Assembly: GCA_914767715.1 (NCBI GenBank)
Contig: OU612067.1
Location: forward strand, 14,513,001-14,577,000
Reading direction: 5' to 3'
Length of the DNA stretch: 64,000 nt
From: Membranipora membranacea
Taxonomy: Eukaryota; Bryozoa; Gymnolaemata; Cheilostomatida; Membraniporidae
This document shows positions 35,701 through 48,015 of this stretch, one piece after another. A program made the position numbers and the translations under genes. Under the pieces are notes generated by a model. It ran no database searches, was not told the origin of the DNA, and worked only from the letters and a program-made list of their open reading frames with translations. The first letter of the stretch is position 1. Each line of letters begins with the position of its first letter.

Positions 35701-38696
35701 ATTAGTTTTTGAAACTCGATTGTGAAAGCAGAGCGATTCAAATCTGGCATCTGACAGCATGTTACACGACTGTGCAGGTATATGATGAAATTATTGCGCT
35801 GCTGCGCTGAGAGCTGGTTGAAAGCCAACACATAGTAAATTAAAGGTCGAGTGTTAAACTAAAACCTGGTTACATATAATTAGATATAGATCTCAGAGTT
35901 TATTATCACAGCTAGCTATTATTACACTATTATTGGTCTGCTGTACAGATTGAGCCAAATCAGCCTGGTTATTGGTAGAAATAATAAATAAACCTTAAGC
36001 GAGAAAGTTTTCACTGGCTGAAATGAAATTGTTGAATTGTTGAATTCCCAGCTTCAAATAGTGATATGGTTTTCATTCAATTCATTCATTCAACGTAATC
36101 AAAAAACCCAGTGAACCTTTTTTCCGCTGAGTATGTGGTAGTACCATGGGGCCTAGAGGGGGATAACTATCAGTTATGTAGCAGGCACACAGGTTTTTTT
36201 ACAAATACATAAATATTTAACTAAAACTGTAACTGTAACAATAACATATTCACAACCTTACAAATTACACTATTTCTACTTCATATTTAATTCATTTTCA
36301 CTAGATTCCAATAAATGCCTCAAACAAACTAAGGCCAGTTTGCTGGGTGTGGAAATCTGGGGGGCTCTGACTACTATATGGCATAAACAATCATAGTATA
36401 AACAATAATAAGAAGTGTATTTTGATTTTCTATAGGTCCAAGCCAAGTGTTTTACCCATAAAGTTATTACAAACAGTGTAGTATATACATTATTTAGCCA
36501 TCCTCAATCAGCTATCAACACTCAATTTTATCTCGACTGCCTTTATTGTGTATATCATAAAGTGCTGCAGCAGAGAATGGCGTTGAGTAATAATCATGGT
36601 CTGTGTTGATTGCTGTCGTAAGTAGCTAGAAGTGGATTAAAATTTGTTATGAATGTCTCAAGACTTGGGGATAATACTTTCACAGTTTTATTATTATATT
36701 TTTCACTGGACAGTGGATTATAATTTCACAGCTGGTAGCACCTGAGCACATAGGCTTGATCTTCAATCCTCCTATCAACCTGTGGTGCGATCAAATCCGA
36801 CATTCTCCTGCTATTCTTGTACATACACAACAAAAAACAGCATACAGATTCTGAGCACCGTCTCACAGGAGAGTTTGATTTTACCTATAGAAAAAATTGT
36901 GGATGCATTTTTAGCTAGTTCGAGCCCCCCAGACTCTGCCCCCCCCCCATCCGGTGCACTTTAGAAGGAGTTCACTGCATGATTTTTGCAGCCAAATAAC
37001 TGAAGCTTCGATGAAAATAGGTTTTCAGATCCGGGTAAACAGTCCGTGTTTTTATGGCGGATTTTAGTGGACCGGAAAAAGCCTGGGAGTCAAAATCAGC
37101 TGATCCGAGAGTGATTTAAAAGAAGCTTTCACCACTGCACCACATGACTGTTGGAACAATGATAAGGAATTAGGGCAGGTTTTGATAATTTGTTAAATGG
37201 CAAGGCCAACACTCGACAAAGCAAATAACAAGCAAAGTTATCAAAAGTTAAAAAGACATCCTAAGCACGTTATTGACTACAGTTAGGGAATTCCATTAGA
37301 CCGGATCTGGCCTTGAAGGCCCTCTATTGGTCTGAAAGACCCGACAGAAAATTCGCCTTGAATAGTTAAATTCAAAGCTAACTCACATGTACCTTTTACT
37401 TTATATAGACTCCCGCCTTCACAGACGAAATTTCTTGTTAGCCGCATCATAAAGTTGCCCCTAACTAGCCAAACCTAGCTCAAGCTTATATTTACAAAGG
37501 GATTCCGTGCAGTGTACACATCTCTAACGGATCAGGCAAGTCTAAGACACGCTCACACCAATTGGAAAACAGAAGTCCATAAGAATGGTAAATGTTGCTG
37601 TAAAACCACTGAAGTAGGCTAACTGTCACGGTCGTCACAGCAGTACAGCATCAGTTCATATGCTAGCTTAACAACATAAAGTGTGCAAACTTAGGTAATA
37701 TTTATTCCTCTGTGATTCCGGAACTCTGTGCTCTTGCGCATCTCAGACGAATCAGACAGGTCTAAGTCACAATCATACCAATAACGATAGGCCCTTTAGA
37801 ATGGGGCACTGTAAAAGCCCTGAGGACTGCCTCCAGGGTGAATATGGCATCAATTTGTTTGCTAGCTTACCTTTGCATGGAGCTGTTTAGTTGACAGCAT
37901 GACAGGTTTTGTGAGATTGGACTCCTCATATGAAACTTGTACAGACTCTGTATGAGAGCTTTATTATTCATCAGAACATTCCTGTAGTTTGAGAGCTTAG
38001 ACTCCAGTGCATTCCCAATCTGTATACAGAGGAGGACACGATTACTAATAAGAGCTGTGATAACTTACATACACCTTGACATAATGCATAATTTAAATTT
38101 TATTATAATCACCTATAACCACAAAAATTCATTTTAATATCATGCCTGACATAGTTTCTCAATAATGTGTTGTACTCTAAATATCATAATAATGTTGTGG
38201 TAGGGGTCCCGTCGGCCAAAGGGAAGGGGCAAGAGTCTGGGGGCTCAGGCTATTGTAGGAGTAGTGTCTGTTAGGCTGACAATCTCTACCCCCAAAACTT
38301 TGGGTTCTATTTCACTTCATCTCAATATAAGAGAAATAGGATGATAGAGCCAATAGAAAGGCTCTGGATGTCTAGTATCAAGCTTTTCAAGATGAAGACA
38401 AAATAAGTTCAGCTGAAAAACTGTAAGACCCGGTCCTGCATTTAGGTTGCTATCCTGAGCATTTGCAAGATGGCCATTCGAACCACTAAAAGATTGGAAA
38501 TACAGAGAAGAGATTGCCTTTGTTTCATTCTGTGGAATAATTCACATAGGCTTTGGAGAGACATGATTCGGGCCTTGAGGCTACTCAAGAAGACTTGATG
38601 AGTCTTCAATGTTAAATCATAGAGGCTACTCACACGAGATACTTTAGTTTGTATGTCTTCATCCTCTTCGAAATACTGCATGCCATCAAATACCCC
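24005..38696 (-). CDS. CACHD1: CACHD1-like VWA/Cache-domain alpha2delta-like membrane protein (5' end incomplete)
   Basis: CACHD1 is a single-pass surface protein related to alpha2delta calcium-channel subunits. Exons, 5' to 3': 38696-38634, 38019-37871, (36810-36742, tentative), 35132-34988, 34508-34322, 33984-33844, 33517-33449, 33286-33189, 32916-32778, 32174-32025, 31739-31610, 31158-30992, 30628-30395, 30006-29901, 29525-29331, 28905-28683, 28251-28153, 27839-27684, 27287-27055, 26408-26263, 25585-25328, 24625-24366, 24163-24005. Phases join throughout, giving about 1190 residues (human about 1270). In order: N-terminal helical part with a CC pair; VWA starting VVIMVDISS, with a degenerate metal site (DISSV rather than DxSxS); first Cache (GVTGIDLSLEDL); second Cache (AAVVGLDLPANYIQ); a Cys-rich module with ECECPCECPL; a transmembrane segment GAILGLVLIIALSVYCY; a cytoplasmic tail with SSDHGYSTM. 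About 40 residues before the VWA domain and the signal-peptide exon are not securely found. A hydrophobic stretch at 39353-39236 (ILVVTLLVTTYI) is a candidate, but its phase does not join. Confidence 0.85.
24630..24790. repeat. AT-rich minisatellite in CACHD1 intron
   Basis: Imperfect tandem units built on AATAATATATAAATGTAATATAT with ATCCAAATA or ATCGAAATA spacers, lying just upstream of the second-to-last CACHD1 exon. Confidence 0.7.
25004..25121. mobile_element. Foldback MITE with 11-bp flanking direct repeat
   Basis: A roughly 35-bp inverted repeat (AGCCCTGTTCACACGGCCAC... at 25018-25050 and its complement at 25080-25113) with a short loop. GCTAACCAGGG occurs on both sides (25004-25014 and 25111-25121; the right copy overlaps the arm), suggesting an 8-bp target duplication AACCAGGG. 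It abuts TIR-MITE copy C directly. Confidence 0.6.
25119..25300. mobile_element. TIR-MITE family copy C
   Basis: Begins GGGTTCTTTCAATTAAGAAC and ends CTCTAATTGCAAGGCTC. The interior TAAACGATTTGGGAACGAAT and ACTTTGAGCAACATGACAGT segments match copies A and B. Located in the CACHD1 intron immediately after the foldback element. Confidence 0.55.
26712..26741. repeat. (TA)n microsatellite
   Basis: Uninterrupted TA dinucleotide run of about 15 units in a CACHD1 intron. Confidence 0.95.
29821..29874. mobile_element. 34-bp palindrome flanked by 10-bp direct repeats
   Basis: AGGTTCAGAC occurs at 29821-29830 and 29865-29874 and brackets an almost perfect palindrome (AGCCTGTCTTGACA / TTGTCAAGATAGGCT). 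The arrangement looks like a tiny foldback insertion with target duplication, in a CACHD1 intron. A related GCCTGTCATGACAAGC occurs near 38795. Confidence 0.5.
32505..32715 (+). mobile_element. tRNA-derived SINE with conserved core, in CACHD1 intron
   Basis: Starts AGGAGTAGGAGG like the copy at 8383, has an A-box-like TTAGTTAGTTAGGG, a B-box-like GGGTTTTAATCC and the shared core (GTGTGCTCCGACCTGCCTGC, AAGAGCAACTTCG). The body includes an extra CATCAATCGATG hairpin. Oriented opposite to the host gene. Confidence 0.6.
34677..34816. mobile_element. MITE with perfect 25-bp terminal inverted repeats
   Basis: GGTAGTAGCATTTCATTATC... at 34677-34701 is perfectly complementary to 34792-34816. The 140-bp element has no coding capacity. 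No convincing target duplication is visible. It lies in a CACHD1 intron. Confidence 0.65.
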
Positions 38697-39606
38697 CTGT
38701 AGTGAGAAGATATAAGGAGACAAATAAACCATCCTTTCATTAACTGAAGACATACATAAACATCTACATCAAACATGCAGCATTACTGAACCTAGCCTGT
38801 CATGACAAGCTTCGTTCGGTGGTGGGGGGGGGACAACTGTTGTAGCTGTTTTGTACTTGGGGAGGATTTTTACATGGTCCATAATATGGTTTTCCACCCA
38901 ACCTTTTTCCAGCACTATAAAGCACCCCAAAATTGACAATTACCGTACAAAAGTCAAGTTAATACTTCTAAAATCTGTGTACTTTTTGAATGAACATCTG
39001 TTCTATTTTGCGATTTTTTCCCTTACTTAAAATTAATGCTGTCCCTGGCTCCTGACTGATTATAACAGGCTGCAGTATATGTGGTAAAAACATATTTGGC
39101 TACATATCAACTGGGCATCATATGATATTTACACAGCCAGCTCTTGTAATATAAGATACTACAGAATGCCTAGTTGGATACTTCAGAAAAATTAGGCTTT
39201 CAGTATAAGTATCAGTTGTAGGGAAGGGGTCTTACTCATAGTTTTGGTATAGGACATGATGCCATCGATGACAGCGGGCTTCCTGGGCTTCACCAGATGA
39301 AAATCCGGTGTTATATAGGTCGTCACCAATAACGTTACTACTAGTATAATTGTCTACCCCTGAGGCAAGTCCTAGTAGGGCTCTGCTAAGTGGAACCTCA
39401 GGCCTCTATTGCATTGCAGGTATTAATGGTATAACCATTAGCAAAAGAGCACCAATACAGCCTGAGTGCCACCGTAATAACATTACTTGATATCGAGTGC
39501 AAGCAACAAATTATTGCATATCTCAAATGAAAGCGATTGAATCAGCCTTCTAGTCATAGTTTTGTTGAAGCTTGATTTGTTTCAGAAATCAAAGTATCGG
39601 ACTCAC
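38697..39606. other. Gap between CACHD1 and importin-4 pseudogene
   Basis: No secure exon. It should contain the CACHD1 promoter and first exon. A minus-strand hydrophobic stretch at 39353-39236, followed by a GTAAGA donor, could encode a signal peptide, but it has no in-frame ATG and its phase (1) does not match the next traced exon (phase 0). No importin-4 C-terminal half is recognisable. Confidence 0.35.
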
Positions 39607-42567
39607 CGAGAGCTTGTAGCTGAATCTCTTTCATCTCGGTGGAGTCGAATCCTGAGAGGCACAAATTGAAGTGGTCCATTATTTGTGTGAAGTATGGGTT
39701 GAGATTTGTCTTTGCTGCACATGCTTTAAAATGAGAAGAAAGTATGTGACTAAGTGACAGTTCCAACGGCATTTAAACTACCGTTCTTGAGCAAACTAGA
39801 CTAACAGCTCAGCCTACATTTTATATTAATTAATTGTATAGATTTAATTCTTGTAAAGAAGTTGTTTGCCCATTGATGAAGAGGAGACCATCCTTAAAAC
39901 GGAAGTTATATGGGAAAACTGTGCGTTGTTTAGTGAATAAACTACAGTATAGTAAAGTGTGACTTGTCCTCACCTATAGATGCTATACAACTGAATGAGA
40001 ACTCTTTAAGTTTCATCGAGATTTCTGATGTATCTGCATTATCTAACAGACTTAGTAAATGTGTCATCAGTTCTGGAAGGAATGGGAACACGTCTTTCTC
40101 TGCAAAAAAAAAAGTAACAACATAATATTATTTTATCTCTAAATCAAAATGATTCTTGAGGGACAGCATTTACCTAAATTGGGTACATAGCATCCATAAA
40201 ATGTTACACTTACTTGTTAGTGATATGATCCGAGCAGCCCTCTGCTATGCCACATAACCAGCCTTTCTCTCACTAGGTTTATCACTAGTCAGAGCTTGTG
40301 AAGAGTTCTTTACTACATGTGTCACTATCTTCTCTGGAGGTAGGTGTAACGCCAGCGAGTGCATTATCTGATGAATTAAAATTAGGTTATGGTGACTTGT
40401 CTTGTCTTATGAGGAGGACGGAGTTAGATGATTGAGTAAATCAGTCAGAACATAGGCAATATCATATTATGGTGTTAATGCAAGCTTCGTACTTTTATTC
40501 ATTTTCAAACAATACAATATCGGTAAAACTTTTTTTGAATGCATGACAAGATATTACGTCTTGTCTTATGTGGGGGGAGGGTAGTGGTGTGAGACCGTAC
40601 CCTCAAGAGAACAGGTGATTGACACCCCTAGTTATCCAATACTTCTAACAGTGTTGTTTTACGGAGATACATGTAAGGGCATACAACTCCAAACAATCAG
40701 GTTCACGGTATCTGATATTCCAAACTACAATTATTCACTGATGAGAGGATCTGTTATTTTTTGTTAGCTGAAAATAGTTAGCGAACAATTACTTTATTCG
40801 ACCCCATTGTTGTTTTGTATGTAGTGAACCTAAGGTGGGAGCTACATCTTATGAAGGTGAAAGTAGGTGAGAGTAATCTAACGTGAGAGTAGCCTGGAAT
40901 ATCAGATTCATTGCCAAATTGTAACCTTTCGCAATATCAGTAAGTTATATAGTTATATAAATAATACTTATTAAATGTCGTCCAGGGACTATTGCCCAGA
41001 ATAAAAGATGAAAAGGATGACTAAAAAAATGCTAATTGAATAAATTAAAAAATATATCAAATTATTAAAAATTAAATTATTAAAAACTAAATTATTTAAA
41101 ACACTTACCCTGGCAGCATAAGAGGCAGCTTTCTCAGTCTCCTCACTATCCTCCAGATCCTCCTCATCATCATCACAGTGACACATGAGAGAGAAGACCA
41201 CGTCTAGTATCGGCTGTATCATATTCATCTTCTGTATAGCCTTCTTCTTCATACTAACCCGCCAGCTCACACCTTCTAATGACTTCACTCGTACTGAGTT
41301 GGGCTCTTCCTCTGTGGTTGCCAGCTAGACAAATAATGCTATGATGTCAGAGATGGTGTATTATATAATAAGGTGGTGACTTGATGTGGCGTGTTTTTGA
41401 ACATCCCACAATGCAGATATATTATATGACATGGTAACTGTATATCAAGTACACTATCGTTAATAGGCATATTTGGTATAGACTTTTATGCAACCAGCAC
41501 AACCACACAAAGCATGTTAATGAGTATCTCACAATGCAATTTTGAAGACTTCCTAGATTCAGATAGAAATAGATTAAGTGATAACAGGTACAAGATTGAC
41601 CAGATAGTACAGGGAATTCCAGGTGAATAGGGAATAATCCTTATAATAATCATTATCAGACATAGCTAGCTACACTTAATGTTTGTGCGACGAAAGATAT
41701 AATATAGGATTTAATTTTCTTGCCTTTGACGTTGTTTAATTCTGCTGGTAGAACATTGGAGGGGGACCACTTTGAGAGCAAACAAATAGCTACATATTGA
41801 AGGAGTCCATATTGCTATATTTGCTAAAATAATGAAGCTGCCAGTCACTTTGTAATGCAAAAGGACAGAAATTTGAATGCTAAAGTTTTTAGAGCTACGG
41901 TTTGCATATAAGTTTATTTACTTACCCCCAGACAGAAATCTACAATAGTTTTGACATGAGGATGGAGTATCGGCACCTCACAATTCAGCAGGGAGTCAAA
42001 TATCTCCATAGCTTCACATGCTTGCTCCTGTGGCAAATATAAGTTCATCAAAACTAGGCAAAATTAAATTACAAAATACCTCAGTTTAATTGATCGATCT
42101 TTGGGTGCACATAACTTATCAACACCATAATGTTTTCATTGTATTCTCATTTACTATTATTAGTTGTTTGTGCAACTATTGTCGAGTCTTCAGTAGAAGA
42201 TTATAAGAGACAACAATATTTATTCTTTATAAACTAGTTATCCCAAATACCGATGAGGAGGAGACATTAGAAAGAGTTGGTAGTTTGGGGGAATCTTTAT
42301 CTTAGCTAGCCCAATCTTCACTAGTTATTTTTGTTAATACTCCACTTTATTCACTAATCAAGCATATTGACGGCAATGACTTGTGCATATAAGACATATA
42401 AGACATGGTACATCAAGTAGTCAGTCCTATAAGATTTTGAGGGTGAGTAAATGTTAGCTAACCAAAAGTTTCACTTTTTTGAGCAAAAATTTCCTACTAC
42501 AAACCTCTCCTGCAAGGTACATTAACTTTAGAAACTTCAACCGACACAAAATTCAGTAGTTCCACCC

Positions 42568-42681
42568 CTAGATCAAGTTTGATTCATTTGCCTGCGTTTG
42601 GAGTTGCCCCCTCCACTGGTCATGCTGCGTGACGAGTGGAGGGGGCCAACTCCAAACGCAAAAGGATCAAACTTGTTCTAG
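42568..42681. repeat. Long hairpin (about 47-50-bp arms)
   Basis: CTAGATCAAGTTTGATTCAT... (42568-42617) pairs with 42635-42681 with few mismatches and a 17-nt loop. It looks like a foldback MITE in an intron of the importin-4 pseudogene. Confidence 0.6.
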
Positions 42682-44024
42682 TTGGACCAGGGTTTGACTC
42701 TCACAAACCTCATCATGAAGAGCTAGCAGTTTGATCACTTCCAGCACTCTGGGTATAAGTTCTGACTACTGCTTCTGAAGAGTGAGAAGAATTTTTAGAG
42801 TTAATCAATGCAATCAAACAGAAATAGATGGATATATAATAACCTTGATAAGTTCTCATAATACAGCAAAGGTAAACTCCTGCAGCAGTCATAATGCAAT
42901 CAAAGGCTAGTTTGAGACAATTAATTCGCTAAAGATTCGCCAAACTTTTGACAATCTAACTGAAAGTAGTGCCAGCCAGCATTCTTACTACGATGAAGTT
43001 TGTTCATTAAGATTATCAAATAGCGATATACTGTTGATTTTTAAACCTACCATTTCTACTGAGGAAACTTCAAATACCATGTTGTTTGAGCACACAATCC
43101 GAGTATGGTAGCCAGTAGAGGCTGAAAGTTCTCAGGTGCTTCTGATGATACAGTCTTCAACACCAGCATTGATATCTACAACATATTTAAATGGTAATCA
43201 ATACTTCACCTTGAATATCATAGTATGAAATAATAGGTGATGATTTATTTTTTAGTTGAATGCACAACAGCTGTCTTCCCAATGGCGGAGTTTCAAATTT
43301 TCCAATTCTGCACTCAGGAAAAAAATGTGTGCTGGAATTAGAATGTGACTTCCCCAGTAAGGATGTGATAAATGGAAGGAAAATGAACACCTGGAGGGCT
43401 GGAAAAATCTATCTAGGATGTACTCCTCCAATCACCTGGGAGCAACTCGTGCCCTGATACCAGAAAAAAGCTTTTAGGGCAATAAGAATTGAGTGTCATA
43501 TGAAACATCACACGCAACGCCAGCTTCTAGTGCCCAAACATGACAACAAAAATCGATTTGACATAGACAAAAAGAGCATAAACCATTCAACCAGACAAGC
43601 AAACCGAGTTTGAGACCTACCTGTCTTTCCAGCGGGTTCTCACTCTTCACAAACGTCTCAGGGAAGGCCAGAAGCTGCGGCCATTCATTAATATCATCAG
43701 TGGTGTGCCACCGTCCGGATCAGCTGGGCTAGAGAATTCCGCACTGGTGATCTAAATATGGCATTACATGTAAACCAAGTTGTAACACAAAACTTCGACA
43801 AATTACTTCATATAATTAGCTGCGGGTCACCCAATATAATTATTAGTATTTGTGTACAAAGAGATTGGGGCTTAAACACTCAAAGGGATATTTTATGGAA
43901 CGTTGCCATCAACACAGTGATGAGAGATGCCAAGCAACAGAACAAGGCCATCTGGGCTATAAAGACTAGGTAAGACCCAGCATGTATGATAATATTTCTT
44001 TATGTACGCTAATGCCTGTTGGTA

Positions 44025-44085
44025 AATCTTTATAGACCAAAGGGACAATACTTGTCCTTTTGGTCTATAGCCTAAAGATTTTTGT
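44025..44085. repeat. Hairpin around ATAGACCAAAGGGACA
   Basis: AAATCTTTATAGACCAAAGG... pairs with ...CCTTTTGGTCTATAGCCTAAAGATTT across a very short loop near 44056. Probable foldback element. Confidence 0.5.
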
Positions 44086-45189
44086 AGACCAACAATTATT
44101 ACGCAACAATTTCCTTTATTCTCAAGGGGATCCACGAAAGTCGTCCTGTAATAATCATAACTTACTGTTCTTCTTTCACTAGTGTCTGAAAGATACTTTC
44201 TTTCAGTCTGAAAAAGACAAAACATATGTAACATCTGATCCTGCATGAAGTAAATGTAAGTAAAAATCATTCATACAAAACCGCAGGTGACTCAAAAGAA
44301 TAAAAGTGTAAAAAAAACTTAATATCCTAGACTTATCCAAGTAGCGACTATTGTTCAGAATATTATGTACTAACATACCAGATGTAAATTACTACTATCA
44401 GTTGGAAAGCTCCACAAATTTTGCCGAGGGATTAATCTCATGAGTCATGAGTCAGCCTTCCAAGAAATACTAAGATGAGCATTTGACAGGTTTATTTTCT
44501 AAAAATTTTGCATGTTTGGTATGATTTATGTTTGTTCTGTATATGCCTACACTCAGATTAAAACAGACTCAAAACAAAACAAACACATAGACTCACCAGT
44601 CCATTCTCCCTGGACTCACCCATCATTGACCTCATCTGCCAGAATTATCCACTGTCTGTGTTTGGATATCTTACTTCTGAGCAGCACTGCAGCATACTGC
44701 CTAACCTAATAAATATTCAACATAAACTCTAAATATAATATATAAGACAGAGATTGTTTACTACATTTTTTTGGTCCTACTCCTGCGCAGGTCTATGACA
44801 GCTTGTTGCATTATTGTCTGCTTGGCTACATCAGACAGCAGGTTAGCTTGTAATAGTAGAGCACATCAGATATTACATATTGGCTTCCCATATATTTGAC
44901 AATTTCCCAGTAAGGTATTCCAGAACACAAAGAAATGATTTTTGAGTTTCAATTTATCCACAACGTAGTGGGTAACTTGGCTCCATTAACAGATGATAGA
45001 TATTTTATCCTTTCTGCTGAGCTATCAGAGCACCAAAAGTTGCTGATGATCCCCCATTTTGAAATATTCAAATTAAGATGTGATTTAATTCATATATCTA
45101 CCTGAGAGTTTTGGGAGGAAGTCAGCACGACGCAGAGTCCTGGGACAAAGCTAGGATCTGGTGAGATTTTTTCAGTTCTTCTGTGGCCT

Positions 45190-47560
45190 GTAAAGGAAGA
45201 GCAGAATATTTGAGTAATGATGTAAAGTGTAAAGATTACAACCAGTATATTAGGAACACTACACTAGCAGTACAGTATTTGCTGGATGAGGCATAATTTT
45301 CCTAAGCCCCTCTATATGTGGCACAATTACCATAGCAGGGCCTGGGATGTTAGGCGGTTCGACTTCTGAGGAGTAAGTTAGTTGTGTGGCTTGTCGTGAA
45401 GCATTGCCACTCCACTCCACTGTGAGGCTGTAAACAAGGGGTTTTAGTGAGGCTGTTATTCCTATTTAAAGTCTGTGAGAGAGATGCCTAGTTAGTAGCA
45501 GGTAATAGAGCAAGATTAGCTAATGTTGGGCTTTGCCACACACAACAAACAGCAAAGCAAAAATTTGAAGAAATATACTAGGACTAGCTAGTTAGCACTA
45601 CCAGAGACTATAGATATAGATTATCTATAGTCTCTGGCACTACTACTATGAGTATTGTAGTGTAGTAGGTAGAGTATAGTACTAGCAGCCTAGTCCTGAC
45701 TCCTGTCCTATCTACAATAGGACTGCTATTTTCTCTGCCTGCTGGGGCAACATAGAAATAGATAGATGGCATCTATTTCTATGAGTCTAGTTATCATGTT
45801 GTTGTCATACTCAACTTCAACTCAGGCTGTTGATTGATTGACTTGAATTGAACAACAAAACAACAAAAACTCAAGGGGGGGGGAGTCAACAACAAATCGA
45901 ATCTACGACATTTAGACCCAACAATTTAGACCCAACCAAATAGACCCACTACAAAATAGACCCAATACAAAATAAACCCACTACAAACCAAGGAGTTTGA
46001 AAACTCTGTAACGGTAATACACCTGTAATTGGGTGAAGGTGAACTTGTTGCACCATCCTCCAAAATAAAATGATAAGTATGCTGATGACAAATGAGGGTG
46101 TAGCCAATTCAAAAGCACTGTTATCAGTGATATTGAACCCTGTTAATATTTTCAGGTGCATTTGCAATGGGAATTTATTGAATTAAAGTTTGAAAATCTT
46201 TTTGCAAAATCATTTTTGGAAGATCAATGCATACGGATTGGCTAATGTAAACTAAACCGGAAATGTGTGCAAAATGCAATGGTCTTATATATGGGGCCAC
46301 TAAAAAATTCTGACAACCGTTTTTCAACCCATAGTCACCAATATGGAAGACCAGGAGCATACCATCATTTTGAGTGGTCTGGTTAAAGAATTGAAAGAAC
46401 CTGAAGCAGGCCTATTGAGGTGACAAGTCAACATAGTTTGCATGTAAAGCAATGGGGAAATAAATAGAGGTGTTGGACCAACTCCCTGGTAAAATCAAGT
46501 CTATACTCTCATAAAAGCTCTTTCCTGATTGGCCATGTTTTTTACTCTATCTTTTCCCACAAACCAGCTAAGCCCAAAGTTTTCATTGGTTGAATACTTG
46601 TTACCAAAGAGTCCCAGCTATTTCATTAGTTCTTAACTAACTATAATACTGGGTGGGTGATAAACTTCATGCTGTGATCAGTATTATTATCCCAAAAAGC
46701 AATTTATGATTAGAGGGGATTGTCCTCTTTATATGCATGGGTAGGAAATTTCAAATTTAGAAAATGCTTTCATATCAATAATAAGGGAGAGGGAATGATT
46801 TTTTCAGTTTTCACAATAAATTCAGACAACTAATTGTTAAACCAAACCTAGAAAATTTCAATCAAGGAGTAATAGCGAACTGTTACTCCTTGTTTCAATC
46901 AAGGAGTATAAGGGACAGCCAAAACTAAAACATGTCCACCAAAGTTTATGATGGAACTTCTGTCGTTGACGCAATCTTGCTCAGATCACTGATTTGAGCA
47001 AAGAGAATTCTCTCTGCTCAGATCAAAACTTTTAAATCCTTGGTTCAAGTATGTGAACAAACCTGTTGTTGTCAAAGTTAATCTCTTTTAACTAACATGT
47101 GAGTGAGTCAACTGTGGAGACTACAAAAATCGGCAACCCTGACATTACTACATGGATTTAAAGCTTCCTCACTCATAGAACGCAAACTGTAACCTCTGGT
47201 AGCAATGTATCAACTCAGGGCTGCATACTCTCTATTATTCTGTTTTCCATGTATGTTGAGACAATGAAAACAACACTTTAACTCTTTCTCCATACTAAAA
47301 TACACTGATGCATATACAAGCTGAGATAACCAACATCCCTTCCTGGTGTGATGAAAACTTCCTACTCATTAAACCCGTCAGAATCAGCTCCTCTTGATTT
47401 CGATTTGCTAATTAATGCTTTGAGAGGAGCTTACAGCACCCCTCCTGCACTTTTGCCTCCCCTAGCATTTTTCCTAAAATATGGCCCTGCTATGAGCTTG
47501 AGATGGTGATATTGATTTATTGATTCAGTCACTAGAAGGGGAATCCCCCTCCCACCCCCC
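45190..47560. other. Gene-poor region with short palindromes and a degenerate tandem repeat
   Basis: No gene is supported. Two perfect hairpins are present: CCAGAGACTATAGAT at 45601-45615 with its complement at 45623-45637, and CATAGAAATAGAT at about 45750 with its complement about 20 bp later. A degenerate 14-18-bp tandem array containing ATAGACCCA/TTAGACCCA lies at about 45908-45985. The importin-4 first exon was not found here. Confidence 0.4.
45908..45985. repeat. Degenerate TAGACCCA tandem repeat
   Basis: Five to six imperfect copies of a unit containing TTTAGACCCA or AATAGACCCACTACAAA. Purpose unknown. Confidence 0.6.
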
Positions 47561-48015
47561 CCCCCCGTCAGTGCATTCTATGTCTGTGCTTTGAAACCAT
47601 GATTGTGTTATTTTATGTTGCTACGAAACAACACAAGCTTAGTTTTGTATTACGTCAAACCTGTTTAGTCTTGTGTCAACAAGAATAGAAAGTAGGCCTA
47701 TTATGTGTCTGATATTTAACAAAACAAGAGATATTGATTATTTATTACTGGCTGTTTAAGGCTCAAATAAATTTGGATTAAATGTATATTGAGGTATGCC
47801 AAAGCCTTTTATAACACAATACTTTTGCAGGAGCAGTGGAAACTACATCCATCAGTCTGCTGTGAGCCGGTTAAACAGTTTTGAGGTAAGTCCGAGTGTT
47901 CCAACTCCCAAGGCAAATAATGTTTGTTTCGGGATCTTTGTTTTATAAAATTTGGATTTTCATTGACTGTCGGTATTTCGGAAGCGCAGTTAAGACAAGT
48001 GAAGTATTCACAGGA
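47560..48015 (+). repeat. Duplicated block with exon-like core, copy 1
   Basis: It shares stretches with 48900-49720: TGTCTGTGCTTTGAAACCA..., a GACAACACA-type segment and CTTGTGT. It contains an exon-like 55-nt core at 47831-47885 with TTTTGCAG acceptor and GTAAGT donor. The 3' part of the core, read in the frame ending at the donor, gives SAVSRLNSFE. The product is unknown. Confidence 0.45.

Larger units (their letters stand above)
39607..45187 (-). pseudogene. IPO4: Importin-4-like, N-terminal half only, frameshifted
   Basis: Importin-4 is a HEAT-repeat karyopherin that carries histones and ribosomal proteins into the nucleus. Exons, 5' to 3': 45187-45102, 44705-44620, 44207-44166, 43751-43621, 43175-43051, 42765-42709, 42027-41926, 41324-41109, 40367-40214, 40099-39974, 39723-39607. 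Family marks include VRQYAAVLLRSK, WPQLLAFPE, EQACEAMEIFDSLL, LALHLPPEKI, AEGCSDHI and FPFLPELMTHLL, in the order of human IPO4 up to about residue 520 of 1081. Breaks: about 45165, a six-A run where seven are needed; about 43699, one extra base; about 40257, one base short. A further shift is possible in 43175-43051. Between 40214 and 40099 only about 115 bp replaces roughly 75 expected residues, and phases do not match. The first exon and the entire C-terminal half are absent. Neighbouring genes have no indels, so decay is likelier than sequencing error, though homopolymer error cannot be excluded. Confidence 0.75.

Noticed and set aside
36782-36964. Plus-strand 60-codon frame
   Set aside because: Mostly opposite the tentative CACHD1 exon and a poly-C run; no coding features.
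43893-43975. Plus-strand exon candidate (AINTVMRDAKQQNKAIWAIKTR-like) with GTAAGA donor
   Set aside because: Lies between importin-4 exons on the other strand, has no neighbouring plus-strand exons, and its stop-free stretch is short.
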